Positions 52,872 to 62,832 are shown, counted from the stretch's first letter. The stretch is DNA of 64,000 bases from Mucilaginibacter geliditolerans (GCF_014200495.1 NZ_JACHBY010000001.1:1364001-1428000), one strand, 5' to 3'. The notes: generated from the sequence alone by a model not told the origin. Translations and numbers: made by a program.

Positions 52872-55667
52872 ATGAAGAGAGCCTACTTATTTATCATATT
52901 TCTGTTCATTGTAAAACTGGTTTCGGCACAAAATACGCCTGAAAAAAACATCAGTGTAAACTTTCAGCAAACTAAAATTGAAGCTTTTGTAGATGAGCTT
53001 GAGGCAAAAAGCGGCTATCATTTTTATGTAGATACAGCACAGTTTGACAGTCTGAAAATAACCCTGCAAGTAAACGATAAGCCATTAGCAGCCATATTGG
53101 GCATGGCTTTTAACAATACGATCTATCATTACACCATTATCCCCGAAGCGGCACAGGTATTTTTAACAAAAGGCAAACAGATAAAAACCGGGCTGGCATC
53201 CGGCTATTTTAATAATACCAGGCCCGGGCATAACAATCAGGTACTACCTGGGGTTGCAGCCGCAACCGCTGTAACAGCTACTGAATTTAGCGGCGATAAA
53301 GAAGCACCGGCCACAGAAGCAACTATTGAAAACAAAACTTATGAAATTGGTTTAAAAACTAATAATATACAACCCGGTAACTCCATACTCTCCGGTTATG
53401 TAAAGGATATTAAATCGGGCGAATCCGTTGTGGGGGCCAGCATAGTTGTTGCCGATACCAAAACCGGTGTGGTAACCGATCAGTTTGGCTATTATACCAT
53501 TACACTGCCGCGTGGCAGGCAAACGCTTATTATACACGGCATAGGTATGCGTGATACAAAGCGGCAGATCATTTTATACAGCGAAGGCCGTTTAAATATT
53601 GAGATGCAGGAGCAGGTATTCGCACTCAAAGAAGTAAAAATATCTGCCGATAAGGTTGCCAACGTACGGAGCACCGAGATGGGCACTAACAAGCTGGATA
53701 TAAAGAGTATTAAACAGGTGCCGGCAGTATTTGGCGAGGCCGATATATTACGCGTGGTATTAACCTTACCCGGCGTACAATCTGTTGGTGAAGCAACTAC
53801 AGGCTTTAATGTGCGTGGCGGATCTGCCGATCAAAACCTGATACTGCTGAATGATGCTACCATTTATAACCCCTCGCACTTCTTCGGGTTCTTCTCTGCA
53901 TTTGATCCTGACATTGTGAAGGATGTTGAGCTATACAAAAGCAGTATCCCCGAAAAATACGGAGGCCGTTTAGCATCGGTACTTGATGTAACCGATCGTG
54001 AGGGAAATAAAAAGCTCTTCACCGGAACAGCCGGGATAGGGCTTTTAACCAGCCGCATAAACATTGAAGGGCCAATAATAAAGGATAAAACATCATTTAT
54101 TTTAGGCGCGCGTACCTCCTACTCTGATTGGCTGCTCAGCATGCTGCCCGAAGAGTATAAGCATAGCGAGGCATCATTTTATGATGTAAATTTGGGTATA
54201 AGTCACCAGATAAATGATAAGAACAATATTTATGTGAACGGTTACTTGAGTCATGACCAGTTTAAGCTGAATAGCGATACTGCTTACAGTTATGGCAATA
54301 AGAACGCGAACATCAAATGGAAGCATAATTTTAACGACAAGCTTTTCAGTGTGTTCCTGGTGGGTTATGACCGTTACCAGTATTCGGTATCAAGCGATGC
54401 AAATCCTGTGAATGGATATAATCTGAATTATAACATCAACCAATCAAACCTTAAGGCCGATTTCACCTATTATGTAACACGCAAAAACACCATCGATTTT
54501 GGATTGAGCTCGATATATTACAAGCTGCATTCGGGGGATGAAGAACCGTACAATAACAAATCATTAGTTGTACCCGATGTTGTACCTGCTGAACAGGCCC
54601 TGGAAAGCGCTTTATATTTTGGCGACAAATACGATATAACACCAAACTTTACGGTAGATCTGGGTGTGCGGTATTCAATATATAATTATTTGGGTGCGCA
54701 AACAGTTGATTATTACGCGCCCAACCTGCCCAAACAAAGCTCGAATGTGCTGGATAGCGTTACCTATGGCAAAAACAAAGTAATCAAAACCTATAGCAGG
54801 CCCGAAATAAGGGCATCGGCAAGGTATAATCTTAATGATAACACCTCACTTAAAGCCAGTTACAATACATTAACGCAATATATCCATTTGCTGTCAAACA
54901 CTACAGCTATATCCCCTACTGATGTTTATAAGCTGAGCGACCCTAATATCAAACCCCAAACCGGCGACCAGGTATCCTTAGGTATATATAAAAACCTGCA
55001 ATCGAACACTATAGAAACCTCGGTTGAGGTATACTATAAACGGATAAGAAATTACCTGGATTACAAGAGTGGCGCTACCCTATTATTGAACGATCATATT
55101 GAACAGGATGTTATAAACACACAAGGCAAAGCATATGGTGTGGAGTTTTTAGTTAAAAAAACCGAGGGTAAGCTAAATGGATGGGTAAGCTATACCTACT
55201 CACGCACTTTTTTAAGGCAGGATGACCCTTATGCAGGCGAACTGATCAACAATGGAAATTACTATCCGGCAAATTATGATAAGCCGAATGATTTTAATTT
55301 TACGGGCAATTACCGCTTCACCCACAGATACAGCGTATCATTAAACGTGGTATACAGTACCGGCCGCCCTATCACATTGCCGGTAGCTAAATATTATTAT
55401 GATAATGCCGAACGTGTGTATTATTCCGACAGGAACGCTTACCGCATACCAGATTATTTCCGGTCGGATTTTTCAGTAAATATTGAGGGCAACCATAAAG
55501 TTCATCAGCGCTTTCATAACTCATGGACGTTTGGCGTTTATAACTTAACCGGTCGTGCCAATGCTTATTCTACCTATTTTACAGAACAAGGCGGTTCAAT
55601 AAATGGTTACCAGCTATCAATTTTTGCTAAACCAATACCTTTTATTAACTATAATATACGCTTTTAG
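52872..55667 (+). CDS. STN-containing TonB-dependent receptor
   Basis: A 931-residue outer-membrane receptor. After the signal: an STN (secretin/TonB short N-terminal) domain at about 24-100 (NFQQTKIEAFVDELEAKSG), a spacer (105-170), a carboxypeptidase-regulatory-like domain (172-250, LSGYVKDIKSGESVVGASI), a plug (about 275-375, GFNVRGGSADQNLILLNDA) and a barrel ending in an aromatic NYNIRF. STN domains normally signal to an anti-sigma factor, but no sigma/anti-sigma pair is adjacent. Substrate unknown. The second gene of a four-gene operon. Confidence 0.93.
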   Translation: MKRAYLFIIFLFIVKLVSAQNTPEKNISVNFQQTKIEAFVDELEAKSGYHFYVDTAQFDSLKITLQVNDKPLAAILGMAFNNTIYHYTIIPEAAQVFLTKGKQIKTGLASGYFNNTRPGHNNQVLPGVAAATAVTATEFSGDKEAPATEATIENKTYEIGLKTNNIQPGNSILSGYVKDIKSGESVVGASIVVADTKTGVVTDQFGYYTITLPRGRQTLIIHGIGMRDTKRQIILYSEGRLNIEMQEQVFALKEVKISADKVANVRSTEMGTNKLDIKSIKQVPAVFGEADILRVVLTLPGVQSVGEATTGFNVRGGSADQNLILLNDATIYNPSHFFGFFSAFDPDIVKDVELYKSSIPEKYGGRLASVLDVTDREGNKKLFTGTAGIGLLTSRINIEGPIIKDKTSFILGARTSYSDWLLSMLPEEYKHSEASFYDVNLGISHQINDKNNIYVNGYLSHDQFKLNSDTAYSYGNKNANIKWKHNFNDKLFSVFLVGYDRYQYSVSSDANPVNGYNLNYNINQSNLKADFTYYVTRKNTIDFGLSSIYYKLHSGDEEPYNNKSLVVPDVVPAEQALESALYFGDKYDITPNFTVDLGVRYSIYNYLGAQTVDYYAPNLPKQSSNVLDSVTYGKNKVIKTYSRPEIRASARYNLNDNTSLKASYNTLTQYIHLLSNTTAISPTDVYKLSDPNIKPQTGDQVSLGIYKNLQSNTIETSVEVYYKRIRNYLDYKSGATLLLNDHIEQDVINTQGKAYGVEFLVKKTEGKLNGWVSYTYSRTFLRQDDPYAGELINNGNYYPANYDKPNDFNFTGNYRFTHRYSVSLNVVYSTGRPITLPVAKYYYDNAERVYYSDRNAYRIPDYFRSDFSVNIEGNHKVHQRFHNSWTFGVYNLTGRANAYSTYFTEQGGSINGYQLSIFAKPIPFINYNIRF

Positions 55668-55670
55668 GCA

Positions 55671-56846
55671 ATGAAAAAGAACGGGAAATATATTATTTGG
55701 TGTGGTATAATAGCCATGTGGGCATTGGGGTGCAAAAAACCATATACCCCTAACGTTATCAGCAGCAATAATAATTATTTAGTTGTTGAAGGAGTTATAA
55801 ATACCGGTGGCGATTCAACTGTCATCAGGCTGAGCCGTACGGTTAATCTTTCATCTGGTGTAACCATAAATCCGGAGTTAAATGCAACCGTGATTATACA
55901 AAGCGATCAAAATCAAACCTATAGCTTACACAGCATTGGCAACGGACAGTATGCAAGCACGCCGCTAACCTTAGATAATACCCGCAAATACCGGTTAAGT
56001 ATTGGCACATCAGATGGCAAGGCATTTCTATCAGACTATGTGCCGGCTATCGCGACCCCTCCTATTGACAGCGTTGGCTTTACCATACTGAATAATGGTG
56101 TACAGATCTACGTAAACACACACGACCCCAACAACAATACGCATTATTACCGCTGGGATTATAATGAAACTTGGATATTCCATGCAAAATATGATTCGGA
56201 ATATATATCAAACGACAGTACGGATGTGGTTCCTCGTTCACCAGACAAGCAAATTTACCAATGCTGGGGCAGCGGTATATCAACAGTTATAACTTTAGGA
56301 TCATCGGCCAAGCTTTCGCAGGATGTGATCTACCAAAGCCCTATCATTTTTATACCATCAACATCAGAAAAAATAGAATCGAGATACAGCATACTGCTTA
56401 AACAGTATGCCATGACCAGCGATGGGTATAATTATTACACTATATTGAAAAAAAACACAGAACAATTGGGTAGTATTTTTGATGCCCAGCCATCGCAGCT
56501 TACCGGCAATATCCATTGCACAACCGATGCTACATTACCGGTGATAGGATATATTTCAGCAGGAACAGTTCAGCAAAAAAGGGTGTATATAAACAATTCG
56601 CAGCTCCCTACCTGGCAACCTACCTACCCTTACACTTGCGGACTGGATACTGCATTTTATGCGAGTAAGGGGCCAAATCCTGTAAATCAGGTTTTACAAA
56701 ATTTAGTACCCCAGCCCAATTCTAATATTACGATATATGCGGTATTCGGTAACGGGCCAAACCCTATTGGTTATACATATTCTGATCCAGACTGTGCTGA
56801 TTGCAGTATACGCGGATCTTTAACTAAACCAAGTTTCTGGCAATAA
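55671..56846 (+). CDS. DUF4249 lipoprotein
   Basis: A 391-residue lipoprotein (lipobox WALGC, C21, then KKPY). The N-terminal LVVEGVINTGGDSTVIRLSRTV and the C-terminal CADCSIRGSLTKPSFW are the DUF4249 landmarks. DUF4249 proteins almost always follow a TonB receptor of this kind and probably act as its surface partner, by analogy with SusD, but this is inferred. It begins four bases after the receptor stop. Confidence 0.9.
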   Translation: MKKNGKYIIWCGIIAMWALGCKKPYTPNVISSNNNYLVVEGVINTGGDSTVIRLSRTVNLSSGVTINPELNATVIIQSDQNQTYSLHSIGNGQYASTPLTLDNTRKYRLSIGTSDGKAFLSDYVPAIATPPIDSVGFTILNNGVQIYVNTHDPNNNTHYYRWDYNETWIFHAKYDSEYISNDSTDVVPRSPDKQIYQCWGSGISTVITLGSSAKLSQDVIYQSPIIFIPSTSEKIESRYSILLKQYAMTSDGYNYYTILKKNTEQLGSIFDAQPSQLTGNIHCTTDATLPVIGYISAGTVQQKRVYINNSQLPTWQPTYPYTCGLDTAFYASKGPNPVNQVLQNLVPQPNSNITIYAVFGNGPNPIGYTYSDPDCADCSIRGSLTKPSFWQ

Positions 56847-56901
56847 TAAACAAGATAATATCATGCAAAAATATGATCGCAATTATTGAGTTGAACAAAC
56901 G

Positions 56902-59286
56902 ATGAGAAAACATATAAGAAATATCATTTGCTTATTTTCATTACTGTTATTATCTATAACGGCAGGCTATTCCCAGGCCCCTGCTGCATTGCCCGATGTG
57001 CAAAATAATTTCAATCAATATAACTCAAATACCCTGCAGGAGAAACTGTATGTGCATACCGATAAAAACGCCTATACCGCAGGCGAACTGATATGGTTTA
57101 AAATATATTATGTAGATGGCATAAACCACAAGCCTGTGGATTTAAGCAAAGTAGCCTATGTTGAAATTTTGGACAATAACCAAAATGCGGTTATGCAGGC
57201 AAAAATAGCCCTGGATAACGGCGCTGGCAGCGGCTCACTTTTTATACCGGTAACACTGGCGACAGGTAATTTTACACTGAGAGCGTATACCAACTGGATG
57301 AAAAACTTTAGTCCGGATTATTATTTTTATAAGAGGCTGGCTATTATAAATCCACTAAAATCCCCTGACGTTGAGGCTAAAGCTGCCCCCGACTATGATG
57401 CGCAGTTTTTCCCCGAAGGCGGCAACCTTGTTAATGGCATTGCTAGTGTAGTAGGGTTTAAAGTAAGCGACCAATGGGGCAAAGGCGTGAATTTTACAGG
57501 CGCCATACTTGATAAAAATAATGATACTGTGATTCGCTTTACACCGTACAAATTTGGCATGGGCCATTTTTCATTAAAGCCTGATAATCACAACACCTAC
57601 CATGCTATTATAAAAATAGCAGGCAAAACCATTCAAAAAGATCTGCCTGCCATAAATGACAATGGCTATGTAATGAGCGTAAAGGATAACGGCAGCGGAT
57701 CGTTAGCGGTTATTGTTAATACCACCCTAACCAGTCCAACTGTTTACCTTTTTGCGCATACCCGCGGCTCGGTTAAGGTGAGTGAGTCTGCAACGGTTAG
57801 TAATGGCGAAGCTGTATTTAATATCGATAAAAATAAATTAGGCGATGGCATATCACAGCTAACTATTTTTAATAATGAGCGACAGCCGGTGTGTGAAAGG
57901 TTGTACTTTAAACGCCCCGCTAAAAAGCTAATGATTAGCGCCGCAGCCGATCAGCAACAATATAATACTCGCAAAAAGGTGAATATTGCCATTGACGCTA
58001 ATAACGGTAACAGCAGCCCGGTAATTGCCGACCTGTCGTTAGCTGTTTACAGGCTTGATTCCTTACAGCATCCTGATCAGGAAAATATACAAAATTATTT
58101 ATGGCTGAGCTCCGATCTGAAAGGAAATATAGAATCGCCGGATTATTATTTTAAGAGCGCTAAAACAGATGAGGCAATTGATAACCTGATGCTTACACAG
58201 GGCTGGAGAAGATTTGACTGGAAAGATATTTTAACTAGCAAACAAGCTGAATTTACATTTCTGCCTGAGTTTAACGGACCTATTATCCTGGCGAAAATAA
58301 CCAGTACACTGACTAATATTCCCGCAAAAAACATCATGACCTACCTGGCTATTCCGGGTAAAAAGGTACAAATGTATACCTCCTACAGCGATTCGCTTGG
58401 GCATTTGCTATTCAACATGAAAAATTTCTATGGCCCGGGCGAAATAGTGGTTCAAACCAACACGCGGGTTGATACCAATTACCGTATTGATATAGCCAAT
58501 CCTTTTTCGGAACAGTATGCGAAAACAACGCTACCGCATTTAAATATCAGTGCCGGTATGCAAACTGCTATTGAAGATCAGAGCCTGAGCATGCAGGTGC
58601 AAAACATTTATAGCAGCACCAAATTAAGGCAATTTTATGACTCCCATATTGATAGCAGCGCGTTTTTCGGCACGCCTTACAAAACCTATCTTTTAGATAA
58701 TTATACCCGCTTTACAACAATGGAAGAGGTAATGCGCGAGTATGTAAGCGAGGTGAATATAATCCACCCTAAAAACCATTTCCACATAAAAGTTCTAAAT
58801 GCTAATAACCCCTCTTATTTAAGTGATGTTGACCCTATGATATTGATAGATGGAGTACCGTTTTTTGATGTCGATAAGTTATTCGCGGCCGATCCGCTTA
58901 AAATACGTAAGCTGGACGATATGCCCTTTACTTATTATTGGGGGCCATCAGTTGAGGAAGGGATATTTAGTTTTACAACCTATAAAGGCGACCTTGGCGG
59001 TGTGGAGATTGACCCGCACGCAGTGGTGCTTGATTATGAAGGACTTGAACTACAGCGTGAGTTCTATGCCCCTGCATATGATACCGAAAAGGCTTATGCC
59101 AGCCGCATACCGGATTTTAGAAATGTGCTTTACTGGGCTCCCTACATAACCACGGGTTTAAAAGGCAAAAACAGCCTGAGCTTTTATACATCTGACAAAA
59201 CAGGCCAGTATATTGGCGTAATACAGGGTTTAACCGCCAATGGCGAAGCCGGCAGCAGCAGCTTTACATTTAGCGTTGTAAAATAG
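56902..59286 (+). CDS. Large exported MG2-like protein with plug-like C-terminus
   Basis: A 794-residue exported protein (signal ending near GYSQAP). The front (about 45-150, LYVHTDKNAYTAGELIWFKIYYVDG) is an alpha-2-macroglobulin MG2-like beta domain, followed by several more beta-sandwich segments. The C-terminal part (about 610-700) has VMREYVSEV and then DPMILIDGVPFFDVDKL, resembling the plug region of TonB receptors. This type is common in Bacteroidota next to DUF4249 genes, with unknown role. Fourth gene of the operon, 55 bases after DUF4249. Confidence 0.82.
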   Translation: MRKHIRNIICLFSLLLLSITAGYSQAPAALPDVQNNFNQYNSNTLQEKLYVHTDKNAYTAGELIWFKIYYVDGINHKPVDLSKVAYVEILDNNQNAVMQAKIALDNGAGSGSLFIPVTLATGNFTLRAYTNWMKNFSPDYYFYKRLAIINPLKSPDVEAKAAPDYDAQFFPEGGNLVNGIASVVGFKVSDQWGKGVNFTGAILDKNNDTVIRFTPYKFGMGHFSLKPDNHNTYHAIIKIAGKTIQKDLPAINDNGYVMSVKDNGSGSLAVIVNTTLTSPTVYLFAHTRGSVKVSESATVSNGEAVFNIDKNKLGDGISQLTIFNNERQPVCERLYFKRPAKKLMISAAADQQQYNTRKKVNIAIDANNGNSSPVIADLSLAVYRLDSLQHPDQENIQNYLWLSSDLKGNIESPDYYFKSAKTDEAIDNLMLTQGWRRFDWKDILTSKQAEFTFLPEFNGPIILAKITSTLTNIPAKNIMTYLAIPGKKVQMYTSYSDSLGHLLFNMKNFYGPGEIVVQTNTRVDTNYRIDIANPFSEQYAKTTLPHLNISAGMQTAIEDQSLSMQVQNIYSSTKLRQFYDSHIDSSAFFGTPYKTYLLDNYTRFTTMEEVMREYVSEVNIIHPKNHFHIKVLNANNPSYLSDVDPMILIDGVPFFDVDKLFAADPLKIRKLDDMPFTYYWGPSVEEGIFSFTTYKGDLGGVEIDPHAVVLDYEGLELQREFYAPAYDTEKAYASRIPDFRNVLYWAPYITTGLKGKNSLSFYTSDKTGQYIGVIQGLTANGEAGSSSFTFSVVK

Positions 59287-59307
59287 CGACCGTATACTTT
59301 ATCTTTG
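59276..59307 (+). promoter_or_regulatory. Possible promoter for the DUF4397 gene
   Basis: TATCTTTG at 59300-59307 is an exact TAnnTTTG -7 box; a TTGT at 59276-59279 lies about 20 bases before it. It is just after the stop of the upstream gene and about 125 bases before the DUF4397 start. Confidence 0.35.
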
Positions 59308-59432
59308 CCTATCAACCTGATTTTTTGTTATTTGTCCGGTCTATAATACGAACCAGCATTTTTTTACGTTCTAAGTAATGCTTAACCTGGCTATAAGTAT
59401 AGCTAAGGGGCGTCCAATTTAAATTTAATAGT

Positions 59433-60149
59433 ATGCAAAATAATTTACAAAATTCAAAAGGGTGGTATGTTACTTTAGGGCTGGTGATGGTATTAGCTGT
59501 AACATTTTCATCATGTACAAAAACCCCAAACAACAGCCAAACTAATACACCTGTAGCTGTATTAGCGGTTATTGACGCATCGCCGGATGCGCCCTTGCTT
59601 GATTTTTATGAAAACAGCACCGTGCTAAACACAACCGCAATTGGTTATGGCAGTGGGCTAGCCTATTTTAATTCATATGCCGGGAACGTAGCTTTTAGTT
59701 TCAATTCAAACGGTACAAGCACCAAACTTGCTACTGATAACGTAACCTTAACAGCCGGGCATTATTATACTCTATTTCTTGCCAATTCTATAAAAACGCC
59801 TGATTTTATTTTACTGGCTGATACCTTAAATCCACCCGGATCAAATAACTCATCTATCCGTTTTGTAAATGCAAGCGCAAATGCGCCCGCGGTTGATGTG
59901 GTTGTTAAAAAAGGAACCGTACTGATAAGCAATATAAGTTACAAAGGCTATACCCAATTTGTTCCTGCCCCGGTAATGACAAATGATACTTTACAAGTGC
60001 TCCAGGCAGGTACAAGTACTGTGCTGGCCACGTTGCCAAACGTTACTTTTGCGGCTGATGGCGCCTACACAATCTGGCTTTATGGTGTTGCGGGCGCTAG
60101 TGACGCTACCAAGCTTAGCGTTGGCGCAATGCAAAATGCTGCTTTTTAA
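59433..60149 (+). CDS. DUF4397 lipoprotein
   Basis: A 238-residue lipoprotein (lipobox TFSSC, C28). Two DUF4397-type beta modules: AVIDASPDAPLLDFYENSTVL (about 45-65) with its partner FVNASANAPAVDVVVKKGT (about 148-167). The domain is thought to be carbohydrate- or surface-associated in Bacteroidota, without proven function. It is convergent with the GH25 gene; the two stops are about 35 bases apart. Confidence 0.9.
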   Translation: MQNNLQNSKGWYVTLGLVMVLAVTFSSCTKTPNNSQTNTPVAVLAVIDASPDAPLLDFYENSTVLNTTAIGYGSGLAYFNSYAGNVAFSFNSNGTSTKLATDNVTLTAGHYYTLFLANSIKTPDFILLADTLNPPGSNNSSIRFVNASANAPAVDVVVKKGTVLISNISYKGYTQFVPAPVMTNDTLQVLQAGTSTVLATLPNVTFAADGAYTIWLYGVAGASDATKLSVGAMQNAAF

Positions 60150-60186
60150 AACAAGATAATCTTCAAGATAATTGATAGCCTGTTAT

Positions 60187-61092
60187 TTACGGAACCAGCA
60201 GTTTTGTAAATGCCAGGCTATCACCTTTAAAGGCGTCAAAATCAACTGCATGATAAATGCCGTTTATACTGGCTTTATCCGAGTGTTGCCAAAACAACCA
60301 GTTAGCCGGGCCTACGGTAAGATCCTGCTGGTTATAATGCGCTATCCACAGGTGATAATTATCAAAATATCCCGCCAGGTAATCGGCATAAAAACTTAAG
60401 GTGGTATATATAAGTGGTTTTACCTTTGCATGTACCTCAACATAAGTTAAAAATGCCTGCAGCTCCTTTCGCATGGCTTCGGGCTTAACGCCGTCAAGGG
60501 TTTCAATATCAACCACCGGGGGCAGATCGCCAGCTTCAAGCGTAAAATTTTGCAAGAAGAACCGTGCCTGCCACATTCCGTTTTTGTTTGATCGGAAAAA
60601 ATGATACGGGCCGCAGGTAATACCTGCCTTTGGTGCTTCACGCCAGTTACGTTTAAAATAAGGATCAACCTTGAGTAAGCCCTCGCTTGCCTTAATAAAC
60701 GCGAAGCTTACATGTACACTATCCTCTTCCATGGCCTTAACTTTGGGCCAGTTTATCTTTCCCTGCGCGTAGGACACATCAATGCCATGCACCTGATATT
60801 TGTTAGGGATGCGGATATTAAAGCTCTTATAAACGCGGTAATGCGGGTTCTCGCCGGTATCCATGAACCATTGCCATGTTGATGAGAACATTTTGAGCAC
60901 ATACCCATAATAGAATGGGGATAACAGGATGATTAACAGGCCCGCTATTACAATTTTCCACGTTGTATTAGAATTACTGGCTTTCTTTTTAGCAGCGGGT
61001 TTCCTTGTAACAGTTTTTTTCGGAACAGATCTTTCTGTAATCAGTTTTTCAGCAACAGGCTTTTTTGATACAGGTTTTTTAGGGGTCGTCAC
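60187..61092 (-). CDS. GH25-family muramidase, membrane-anchored
   Basis: A 301-residue protein. A Lys/Pro-rich cytoplasmic tail (1-40) and one membrane helix (about 46-66) anchor a GH25 lysozyme domain (about 100-295). Catalytic residues D105 in GIDVSYAQG, D195 and E197 in VVDIE are present, with GPYHFF and WQHSD as family landmarks. It would cleave the MurNAc-GlcNAc bond in peptidoglycan from the periplasmic face. The start is GTG, with TACCTTTG (a possible -7 box) a few bases upstream. Confidence 0.92.
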   Translation of the reverse strand: MTTPKKPVSKKPVAEKLITERSVPKKTVTRKPAAKKKASNSNTTWKIVIAGLLIILLSPFYYGYVLKMFSSTWQWFMDTGENPHYRVYKSFNIRIPNKYQVHGIDVSYAQGKINWPKVKAMEEDSVHVSFAFIKASEGLLKVDPYFKRNWREAPKAGITCGPYHFFRSNKNGMWQARFFLQNFTLEAGDLPPVVDIETLDGVKPEAMRKELQAFLTYVEVHAKVKPLIYTTLSFYADYLAGYFDNYHLWIAHYNQQDLTVGPANWLFWQHSDKASINGIYHAVDFDAFKGDSLAFTKLLVP

Positions 61093-61110
61093 GGAACAAA
61101 GGTAATGAAA

Positions 61111-61168
61111 GTTCTTTTTGGGTTAGGGTTTCAGATTAATTTTAACGCAGAAACCCCTCCCTGCCACT
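61111..61168. repeat. 58-bp direct repeat, copy 1
   Basis: Starts GTTCTTTTTGGGTTAG and ends CCTCCCTGCCACT. Copy 2 is 61291-61348, start to start exactly 180 bases; 55 of 58 positions match. The two copies flank a large nested palindrome. Confidence 0.85.
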
Positions 61169-61172
61169 ACCC

Positions 61173-61286
61173 TTTTAGCGCAAGTCTTGTGTTGGGGAAC
61201 AAACGCTGGCTGACTTGTGCTTTCTGGCATATTGGGAAGCACAAGTCAGCCACTTCATAGCCGATTGCACAAGACTTGCGCTAAAA
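61173..61286. repeat. Nested palindrome between the direct repeats
   Basis: Outer perfect 19-bp arms (61173-61191 and 61268-61286, TTTTAGCGCAAGTCTTGTG) enclose inner perfect 16-bp arms (61207-61222 and 61237-61252). Both arms share the word ACTTG/CAAGT. It encodes nothing and lies between the GH25 start and the RR-cyclase stop. Confidence 0.85.
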
Positions 61287-61290
61287 ACGG

Positions 61291-61348
61291 GTTCTTTTTG
61301 GGTTGGGGATTCAGATTAATTTTAGCGCAGAAACCCCTCCCTGCCACT
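61291..61348. repeat. 58-bp direct repeat, copy 2
   Basis: Matches 61111-61168 at 55 of 58 bases. The differences are one A/G, one T/A and one A/G. Direct repeats flanking a palindrome suggest duplication during insertion or repeat-mediated growth. Confidence 0.85.
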
Positions 61349-61364
61349 GCACAGGCTACCGCAC

Positions 61365-61381
61365 CCCTCCCGTGGGGAGGG
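61365..61381. repeat. Short GC hairpin CCCTCCC-GTG-GGGAGGG
   Basis: Seven-bp stem with three-base loop, 28 bases from the RR-cyclase stop. No T-run follows, so it is probably part of the same repeat-rich gap rather than a terminator. Confidence 0.45.
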
Positions 61382-61409
61382 AATCTAAGAAAACACAACG
61401 TGATGCTTA

Positions 61410-62453
61410 TTATTCCAATACCTGGTAAATAGTAACCGGTTTTGACTTATTTTTTAAGTTTACATCGCCAATTTTTTCGCAGCTGAATGATTCTTTGGTT
61501 TTGTGAAAGGTTTCCTCGGTTATGATGATCTGCCCTGCTTTGGCTACCGATTGCAGGCGCTGGGCCAGGTTAACGGCATCACCTATTACAGTATAATCCA
61601 GTCGTTTTAAGGAGGCTGAGCCGATATTCCCTGATACCATCTCGCCCGAGTTTATACCTACGGATACTTCTGGTTTATAAGTTTTGTCGCCAGCTGTTAT
61701 TTCATCAATATTTTTTAACTGTTCCCGTACAGCCAGAGCCGCGTCAATAGCCCTGTCGAGGTGAAAATCCCCCCTGAAAACTGCCATTACCGCATCGCCC
61801 ATAAACTTATCTACGTGGCCTCCCTGGGTAATTATTTCCTTAACTATCTTATCAAACAAACCATTAAGTAAGGCTACTACGGCATTTGCGGCAACCTGCT
61901 CTGTAATGGCGGTAAAGCCGCAGATATCAATAAACATTACGGTAGCTTCAACAACCTCATTATTCAGCAGGCTGGTTTCAAACTCCCGGTGGGTCATAAA
62001 GTTGAGCACATTTTCATCTACATACATTTTTAGTATGTTGTTCTCTTTAATGGCTTTTATGGTTTCCTGCAATTGCTTTACATGTAGTATGGTTTTCTCC
62101 ATAGTGAGGTCAAGATCCTCGAAATCAACAGGTTTTACTACAAAATCAAATGCACCCCTGTTCATGGCTGTGCGGATGTTTTGCATATCGCCATAGGCTG
62201 ATACCACTACCGCTTTAAGCATAGGATTGGCTTCGGGCAGGCGGCTTAACAGGGTAAGGCCATCCATAACCGGCATGTTTATATCACTTAGTATAATGTC
62301 GAGGTCGGGGTGTTCCTTTACTTTTACCAGTGCTTCTTCACCATTTTGGGCGAAAACAAATTCATATATGTTTTCCCTGATCTTGCGGCGGAACTTTTGT
62401 TTTACTAATAATTCAAGATCAGCTTCATCATCAACTACCAATATCTTGGCCAT
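61410..62453 (-). CDS. Response regulator-adenylate cyclase fusion
   Basis: A 347-residue protein. Receiver domain with phospho-acceptor D57 in LSDINMP (1-120), helical linker (120-160), class III nucleotide cyclase domain (165-345). All key residues are present: metal-binding D176 and D220, transition-state N295 and R299, and K216/D292, the pair that selects ATP over GTP. So an active adenylate cyclase controlled by phosphorylation is expected. It overlaps the preceding response regulator gene by 23 bases. cAMP roles in Bacteroidota are poorly known. Confidence 0.92.
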   Translation of the reverse strand: MAKILVVDDEADLELLVKQKFRRKIRENIYEFVFAQNGEEALVKVKEHPDLDIILSDINMPVMDGLTLLSRLPEANPMLKAVVVSAYGDMQNIRTAMNRGAFDFVVKPVDFEDLDLTMEKTILHVKQLQETIKAIKENNILKMYVDENVLNFMTHREFETSLLNNEVVEATVMFIDICGFTAITEQVAANAVVALLNGLFDKIVKEIITQGGHVDKFMGDAVMAVFRGDFHLDRAIDAALAVREQLKNIDEITAGDKTYKPEVSVGINSGEMVSGNIGSASLKRLDYTVIGDAVNLAQRLQSVAKAGQIIITEETFHKTKESFSCEKIGDVNLKNKSKPVTIYQVLE

Positions 62454-62832
62454 TATCGGTAAGGGTTTTAAGTTTTTCTTTTAAAAGATTAAAATCAAGC
62501 GGCTTGGTTAAAAAATCATTGGCGCCATTTTGCATGGCCTGCCTGTGATTCTCCTCATCGCCATAAGCGGTTATCATCATTACAACCGGCGGCGGCGGCG
62601 AATTATAGTCATGGCGTATCCTTGTCAACAGATCGATACCGCTCATGCCGGGCATATTGATATCCGACAGGATGAGCACTACTTCGGAATGCTTTTCCCG
62701 CAGGTAATCCAAAGCGGCCTCGCCCGAGAGCGCAAAATCAAATTCGAGCTCATGGTTCCGTATCTCCTTGCGGAAACGTTGTAAAAAAAGTGGCTGAACA
62801 TCGGCCTCATCATCTACTACTAATATCTTCAT
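62431..62832 (-). CDS. Single-domain response regulator
   Basis: A 133-residue receiver alone: D57 in LSDINMPG, DD pair near residues 7-8 and the K of LTKPLD. No output domain. It probably relays phosphate between the histidine kinase upstream and the cyclase regulator it overlaps. Confidence 0.92.
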   Translation of the reverse strand: MKILVVDDEADVQPLFLQRFRKEIRNHELEFDFALSGEAALDYLREKHSEVVLILSDINMPGMSGIDLLTRIRHDYNSPPPPVVMMITAYGDEENHRQAMQNGANDFLTKPLDFNLLKEKLKTLTDNGQDIGS

